64,000 nucleotides of DNA, from contig CAZGDV010000003.1 in the NCBI GenBank assembly GCA_964524995.1, forward strand, positions 1 to 64,000, read 5' to 3'. The notes under the pieces are model-generated. The model was not told where the DNA came from, ran no database searches, and worked only from the letters and a program-made list of their open reading frames with translations. Below, piece after piece: positions 59,382 to 64,000 of this stretch (its first letter is position 1; every line of letters begins with the position of its first letter). Origin of the DNA: CAZGDV01 sp964524995. Its GTDB lineage: Bacteria; Chloroflexota; Dehalococcoidia; SZUA-161. Made by a program: the position numbers and the translations under genes.

Positions 59382-62195
59382 CTAGTCAGCGCAGGGGTCG
59401 GCCTGCTGGGGGGCGAACAGGGCGCTGGCTTCCTCAATGACTATCGGAAGCTCCAACGTGAAGGTTGCACCTTCGCCCGGTGCGCTGGTGGCGTGAATCA
59501 CGCCTCCGTGCCCCTCGATAATACCAAAGCAGATGCTCAAGCCAAGGCCGGTACCCTTGCCCACATCCTTGGTCGTATAGAACGGGTCGAAGATGCGGCC
59601 GATTTCCTCCTGGGCTATGCCTGGCCCATCATCGGTTATCGTTATCCTGATTGACTCTCCCACGACCTCGGACTTCACCTGCAGTGTGCCTCCTGAGTGG
59701 GCCTCTGTCATAGCCTGCTCAGCGTTCGTAATGATGTTGACGAACACCTGCTGCATCTGGTGGAAGTCTGCCATCGTCTTGGGCAACTCGGGCGCAAGGT
59801 CTAACACAACCTCTATGTTGTTCACACGCAGCCGGTATTCATGGAGCTCCAGGCTCTGCTCGACGACGTCGTTCAGGCAGACCATGGTCTTCTCCGGGCT
59901 GTGCTTCCTGGCGAAAGACAAGAGGTTGCCCGTGATTCTGCTGGCTCTCTGGGCCTCTCGGAATATGGTGTCCACATCCTCCCGCACTGAAGCATCGAGG
60001 TCCTTCCTGGTCGCGAGGAATTGAGCCAACCCCTGGACCGCCGCCAGGGGGTTGTTCAGCTCGTGTGCGACACCGGCGGCGAGTTGCCCGACGGCAGCCA
60101 AACGGCCCGAAAGCAGAAGCTGCTGCTCCATCCTCTCCTTCTCTGCTTCCGCTCGCTTGCGCTCGCCGATATCCCTTGCGACTACGGAGAGAGCAGGCTG
60201 ACCAGCGTACTCTATCGTGCGCGTGCTGAGTTCCACAGGTACTGGCTCGCCATCATTCGAGGTAAGCACCGTCTCGTACTGTTTCGGCACTTCCTCTCCC
60301 CGACATCTTCGGGCCCGTACCTCGCTGAGGTCCAACAGGGCCTGGTGAGGCAGGAGCTCCACTATACTTCTGCCGATAATATCGCCGGGCTCATGACCGA
60401 ACATGGCAGCGATTCTCTGGTTCGCAAACAGTATCTTGGAACCACGGAGAACGCAGTAGCCATCGTTCATGTCTTCAAGCAAGCGTCTCAGCCGCTCCTC
60501 GGACTCCCGCCTCGCCTTCCCAGCCTTGAGGCGAGCAATGGTGCTCCCCATTTGGGCGGCTACCGACTCAAGAGCGCTACGAGCCCATTGAGGGACCTCA
60601 CCCAAAGTATGGGAGGCCACTGTGAGGCACGCCATGACACGCCCCTCATTGAGGACTGGCAGGATGGCGGCTGCCGCAAGCGATTCACGCGTTTCGTGTT
60701 CGTCATTTGGAATGGGAACATCGGGGTACGTAGCGTATACCGGCTCGCCTGCAAACACCAGCTGCGCGTTTGGAGAATCCGCTTCAAGGAACGATGCGGC
60801 CGCCACGAGATCCGCGGGGACGTCTTGATGGTAGGCAATGTACAATGAGCCGCTGGTCTCGTCGACGAGGAAAATCGCACCGCAGTCCATGCCGGAAACG
60901 TCAAGAGCAGCCTGGAGGCAGAGGCGCAATCCCTCCTGGAGACTCCCGGTCGCGCTAGTGGCGGCGCCAAGATCACGCTGCACCCTGACGATGTTCTCGA
61001 CGTGTTTCCGCTCCGTGATGTCGCGGAAGTTGGCGACGATACCGGTGATCCTTTCGTCGTCAAGCAGGTTCTTTCCGACTGCTTCAATGGTGTACCAAGA
61101 TCCATCCTTGTGCTTCAGGGTGAACTCCGTGTTGATGGTTGACACTTCGTTCCTGAACAACCGCCCAAACTCCTCGATTGCACGGGGAATGTCCTCAGGG
61201 TGGATCAGGTCGAAAACGCTCTTGCCTTCGCGCTCGTGCGGCTCGTAACCAGTGATGTTCCGTATCGATGGACTCTGATACCTTATGCTGCCATCGCCAT
61301 TAAGAATCATCGTAGCATCGAGAGCGTTCTCCAGCAGCGATCGGTAATACTCCTCGCTACGCCGAAGGGCTTCCTCAGCACGCTTGCGCTCGGTTGTGTC
61401 TGCCAAGATACCGATGGAGCCGGTTATCTCCCCGTCAGCGCTCCTCACGACGCTGACGGACAAGTCCACGTCGATGATTGCTCCGTCTTTCTTGATCACC
61501 CTTGTCTCTATGTGATGCTGCATGCCCTCGCGACGGATGTTCTTCGCCCTAATCCTCTTCCATTCAGCCGGCTGGTATAGGGTTCTGACGGGCTTAAGGT
61601 AAAGGTCCTCGTTCCCCATGCCGAGCATCGACTCGGCGAACTTGTTCCACGCAACTATACGCTCATCCTCGTCTGTGACGGTGATCGCAATAGCCGAGTT
61701 CTCGAAGATCGTCTGGTATTTCTCCCGAGCGAGCGCAAGCGCCTCCTGCTCCTTCACGAGCTCCCCGACGTCCCGAAGGTTAGTCACTATTCCCATTACT
61801 GCCGGATGGTCCAGCATGTTCCTTCCGACCACCTCGATGTGTCGCCAGGACTCGTCGGCATGCTGCACACGCACAGTGCGACGATCGGTGGCCCCGGGAT
61901 GCTTCATGAGGCTCTCTAACAGTTCCGCCACTATGGCCATGTCGTCCTGATGAACGAACTCAAACGCGCTCTTGCCCGTCCGCTCTGCTGGTGCTCTGCC
62001 AAGCATGTCGCCGACGGTAGGGCTCTCATACGATATGAGACCGTCCTTGTCCACCACAATGATGCCATCCAGTGTAGTCTCAACGAGCAGACGGAAGTAG
62101 TCTGTAGAATATGTGTACGCACGGTGCTTTGCGGAGGTGATAGACTTGGCTTGCTTACGCCGATCACTCACGGAAGACGCACGTTTAGCTGGCAT
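59382..62195 (-). CDS. Soluble multi-PAS/GAF sensor histidine kinase
   Basis: No membrane helix, so cytoplasmic. Domains in order from ATG 62195: PAS1 (about 30-150), PAS2 (155-275), PAS3 (280-400), GAF (410-565), PAS4 (580-690), HisKA with the phospho-His in GVAHELNNPLAAVQG, HATPase with NIITNAEQAM, DDGPGIAQEEIGRIFDPFYTTK and GTGLGLSICFGIIEGHGG. The repeated form DITERKRAE between PAS domains is typical. The frame starts 24 bases earlier, but GGAAGGGG before the ATG at 62195 is the better start. No response regulator lies beside it in the window. About 937 residues. Confidence 0.92.
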   Translation of the reverse strand: MPAKRASSVSDRRKQAKSITSAKHRAYTYSTDYFRLLVETTLDGIIVVDKDGLISYESPTVGDMLGRAPAERTGKSAFEFVHQDDMAIVAELLESLMKHPGATDRRTVRVQHADESWRHIEVVGRNMLDHPAVMGIVTNLRDVGELVKEQEALALAREKYQTIFENSAIAITVTDEDERIVAWNKFAESMLGMGNEDLYLKPVRTLYQPAEWKRIRAKNIRREGMQHHIETRVIKKDGAIIDVDLSVSVVRSADGEITGSIGILADTTERKRAEEALRRSEEYYRSLLENALDATMILNGDGSIRYQSPSIRNITGYEPHEREGKSVFDLIHPEDIPRAIEEFGRLFRNEVSTINTEFTLKHKDGSWYTIEAVGKNLLDDERITGIVANFRDITERKHVENIVRVQRDLGAATSATGSLQEGLRLCLQAALDVSGMDCGAIFLVDETSGSLYIAYHQDVPADLVAAASFLEADSPNAQLVFAGEPVYATYPDVPIPNDEHETRESLAAAAILPVLNEGRVMACLTVASHTLGEVPQWARSALESVAAQMGSTIARLKAGKARRESEERLRRLLEDMNDGYCVLRGSKILFANQRIAAMFGHEPGDIIGRSIVELLPHQALLDLSEVRARRCRGEEVPKQYETVLTSNDGEPVPVELSTRTIEYAGQPALSVVARDIGERKRAEAEKERMEQQLLLSGRLAAVGQLAAGVAHELNNPLAAVQGLAQFLATRKDLDASVREDVDTIFREAQRASRITGNLLSFARKHSPEKTMVCLNDVVEQSLELHEYRLRVNNIEVVLDLAPELPKTMADFHQMQQVFVNIITNAEQAMTEAHSGGTLQVKSEVVGESIRITITDDGPGIAQEEIGRIFDPFYTTKDVGKGTGLGLSICFGIIEGHGGVIHATSAPGEGATFTLELPIVIEEASALFAPQQADPCAD

Positions 62196-62362
62196 AGTCC
62201 CCTTCCTGGAAGTAGTCATAGACAGACATGCCTATTCATGCACGAGCGAAAGGTAGCACATTCTGCTTACTTGGGACAATGGGAAATTCCGGTGCGCTCG
62301 AATAGGAAAATAGTCCCGTCCTTCTTGACGCGATGAGTGCCATGCCCTAGCGTCGAATGTTG

Positions 62363-64000
62363 CTACTCGCGGGACGGTGAGCCGGGCGTGTTGCCAGGAA
62401 GCAGGATGAGGAGCGAAGGCAGAACGACGAGTGCTGCGACCAGTGCGAACACTATCATGACCGCCATGAGTATGCCGAAACGCGAGAACATGGGCATCGG
62501 CGCGAATGCAATGACAGCGAAACCTGCCGCTGTGGAGATGGCGGTCGCCAGAAGCGCCACGCCGGTGGTGTTGGAGGTGGCCAACAGGGCTTCAAGGCAC
62601 GTGCTTCGCACGGCACACTCCTGACGAAAACGCTGAGAGAAATGAATCGAGAAGTCTATGCCCACGCCTATTGAGATTGCCGCGATCGTAGCCGTCATGA
62701 GATTGAGGTGATACCCGGCGGCGTACATGAACCCGTGGAGCCAGCATGCCACAATCAACACAGGCACAACTGTGGCGACGGCATACCTGATCGACTTGAA
62801 CGAGACGGCGAGCACCAATAGACAGGAGATGACTGCCACCAGCAGAGATAAAGTCATGGAACGCGTGATAGCGTCGAACTGGGCGGCGCGCACGTAGGCT
62901 GACCCTGTGAAGCCATATGAATCGATGCCAGACGCCTGCCCCAGGGTGGAATCTACATCGTCTCTGAGTTCAGCGGCCGATGCTTTCGCGACCGCGTGCT
63001 CTTCTGTGTCAGACACCCCCACGCGCACAAGAGCCGCATCCTTGAGGCCATTATCCAGCCCGCCAACAAATGTGGCACGTACCTGCTTGGGGGTGAAGAG
63101 CAAGGTCCCATCCGGCCCGGGAACGCCATGCTCGATCATGTACGAGTAGGCGGCGCGAATCTGCTCATACGTATCCGGCAGCGAATCCCGATTGGCATCG
63201 CTAATCGCCACTCCATATTGTCTCTCGATCGCGGCACGTGCTGCATCGCTGCCCACGATAGCCCCCAACTGGTCCAGCAGCGGCGCACAGACATCAGCTT
63301 TGCCATTCGCGGAGTCCCGGACCAGATACGTGTTGTCCTCCACAGCACGGACCGTGTCTTGGATTGCCAGCAGTGCGTCATGCCTGGCCAGATCGCCCTC
63401 CATATAGATATATGCCGGCTCGCCATACCTGCCTCCTCCGTGCTCATCGAGCTTGGAGAGCCCGATCACCAGGTCCGATGCCGGGTCAAACGCCTCGCTG
63501 GCATTCAGCCTGGGCTCTAGGCTGACCCAACCCCACACACATACACTGGTCAAGACAACTATTATCGCGAGGGATACCCTGGGTCTGCCAGCGAACAGAA
63601 GGACTGCCCGACCGAACAGCGTCCCCGTGGCGGTGGAGCTCTTGGTATGATCCGCATACCGCCTTTTCACCGGCAGCAGATCGTATCTGGCTACGACGGT
63701 TGGTACAAACAGGCCCAGTATCACCAAAGCAGACGCGATGGCAATGCAGCCACCAATCGCGAATCCAACAATGGACTCGACCCCGGAAGTGATATTCGAC
63801 CCGAATGCGATGGCAGTGGTGAACATGGCCAGAACCAGCGCCTCGCCCACCCGATTCGTTGACCAGCCGATGGCCTCTGCCGGTGGGCTGCCGTGTGCCC
63901 GCTCCTCACGATAGCGAAGCAGCGAGTGTATTGCGTAGTCGATTCCGAGAACAAGCATCGCCACCGGCAGCACCACGTCGAGAACGATTGAGCTGTTGAG
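62363..64000 (-). CDS. RND superfamily (MMPL/SSD-type) transporter, N terminus beyond the window
   Basis: The frame is open to the last base of the window (it reads LNSSIVLDVVLPVAMLV before the first GTG), so the 5' end is missing. Two copies of the RND membrane motif are visible: VLGIDYAIHSLLRYREERA and IGVGIDFSIHFSQRFRQE, each with the buried Asp used in proton coupling. Between them are a periplasmic loop of about 250 residues and helices; the usual order of an MMPL/Patched-like exporter is kept. Related proteins export lipids or hopanoid-like compounds; the substrate here is unknown. The C terminus is short (GNTPGSPSRE). Confidence 0.85.
   Translation of the reverse strand, partial: LNSSIVLDVVLPVAMLVLGIDYAIHSLLRYREERAHGSPPAEAIGWSTNRVGEALVLAMFTTAIAFGSNITSGVESIVGFAIGGCIAIASALVILGLFVPTVVARYDLLPVKRRYADHTKSSTATGTLFGRAVLLFAGRPRVSLAIIVVLTSVCVWGWVSLEPRLNASEAFDPASDLVIGLSKLDEHGGGRYGEPAYIYMEGDLARHDALLAIQDTVRAVEDNTYLVRDSANGKADVCAPLLDQLGAIVGSDAARAAIERQYGVAISDANRDSLPDTYEQIRAAYSYMIEHGVPGPDGTLLFTPKQVRATFVGGLDNGLKDAALVRVGVSDTEEHAVAKASAAELRDDVDSTLGQASGIDSYGFTGSAYVRAAQFDAITRSMTLSLLVAVISCLLVLAVSFKSIRYAVATVVPVLIVACWLHGFMYAAGYHLNLMTATIAAISIGVGIDFSIHFSQRFRQECAVRSTCLEALLATSNTTGVALLATAISTAAGFAVIAFAPMPMFSRFGILMAVMIVFALVAALVVLPSLLILLPGNTPGSPSRE

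Noticed and set aside
59286..59654. Plus-strand ORF starting with a hydrophobic stretch
   Set aside because: It lies mostly antisense to the multi-PAS kinase gene, which has complete conserved domains; the hydrophobic start is chance reading of G+C-rich sequence.
1..64000. CRISPR arrays, tRNA or rRNA genes, insertion sequences, prophage
   Set aside because: No regularly spaced repeats, no tRNA-like TPsiC/anticodon arrangement, no rRNA-like stretch and no transposase or integrase motif was seen in reading both strands.

Overview
The window reads as a chromosomal segment of a free-living anaerobic or facultative bacterium built around c-type cytochromes. It is G+C-rich, densely packed, and uses GTG and TTG starts often. 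Lipoprotein and Tat signals, a siroheme-dependent (Ahb) heme pathway, a CXXXY-type CcmE, a haloarchaeal-like glucose dehydrogenase and the many multiheme cytochromes would fit a deep-branching phylum such as Chloroflexota. That placement is a guess from gene content, not a phylogeny. No rRNA, tRNA, CRISPR array, transposase or phage gene was recognised.

Layout. (1) 1-5597: 3' part of a U32 peptidase-like gene, a probably broken small membrane protein, and a complete branched-chain amino-acid type ABC transporter (livKHMGF). (2) 5633-10484: a radical SAM/HhH protein with its own promoter, a CoA-transferase/thiolase operon on the minus strand, and a PEBP-like lipoprotein. (3) 10591-17479 (minus): a sugar-phosphate operon (transketolase, RpiB, phosphoglucose isomerase, 6-phosphogluconate dehydrogenase, glucose-dehydrogenase-like MDR enzyme, cyclase/hydrolase). 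(4) 17779-20933: consensus promoter, multiheme lipoprotein cytochrome interrupted by an in-frame TGA, Tat-exported four-cluster ferredoxin, cytochrome b, terminator; this looks like a quinol-to-periplasm electron module. (5) 20949-35619 (minus): a MerR-type regulator heads ahbC, ahbD, an AhbA-AhbB-precorrin-2-dehydrogenase fusion, hemA, hemC, cobA-hemD and hemL, followed by two very large multiheme cytochromes. (6) 35875-45054: a hexaheme cytochrome diverging from a cytochrome c maturation operon (ccmE, ccmF, two CcmI-like accessory proteins, ccmA, ccmB, ccmC, ccmD), then a second hexaheme cytochrome. (7) 45103-58739 (minus): a two-component system whose kinase carries a periplasmic heme motif, three uncharacterised surface or membrane proteins (duplicated domain + zinc ribbon; FecR-NHL; TPR), a 15-heme lipoprotein, a multiheme/Ig-like protein and a nonaheme cytochrome. 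(8) 58893-64000 (minus): CutA, a multi-PAS histidine kinase and the 3' part of an RND/MMPL transporter.

How it fits together (inference). Regions 4-7 form one functional island: heme is made through siroheme, exported and attached by a reduced Ccm system, and consumed by at least eight multiheme proteins. Five of these share one six-heme core whose order of motifs (CHRAH, CHDG, CHNPHGN-YR, WC-QCHTRY, CHVAHGT, terminal C-CH) recalls the filament-forming OmcS/OmcE cytochromes. With the Cbc-like quinol module and the heme-bearing sensor kinase, the segment looks like an extracellular-electron-transfer island. I regard this as the most interesting system in the window.
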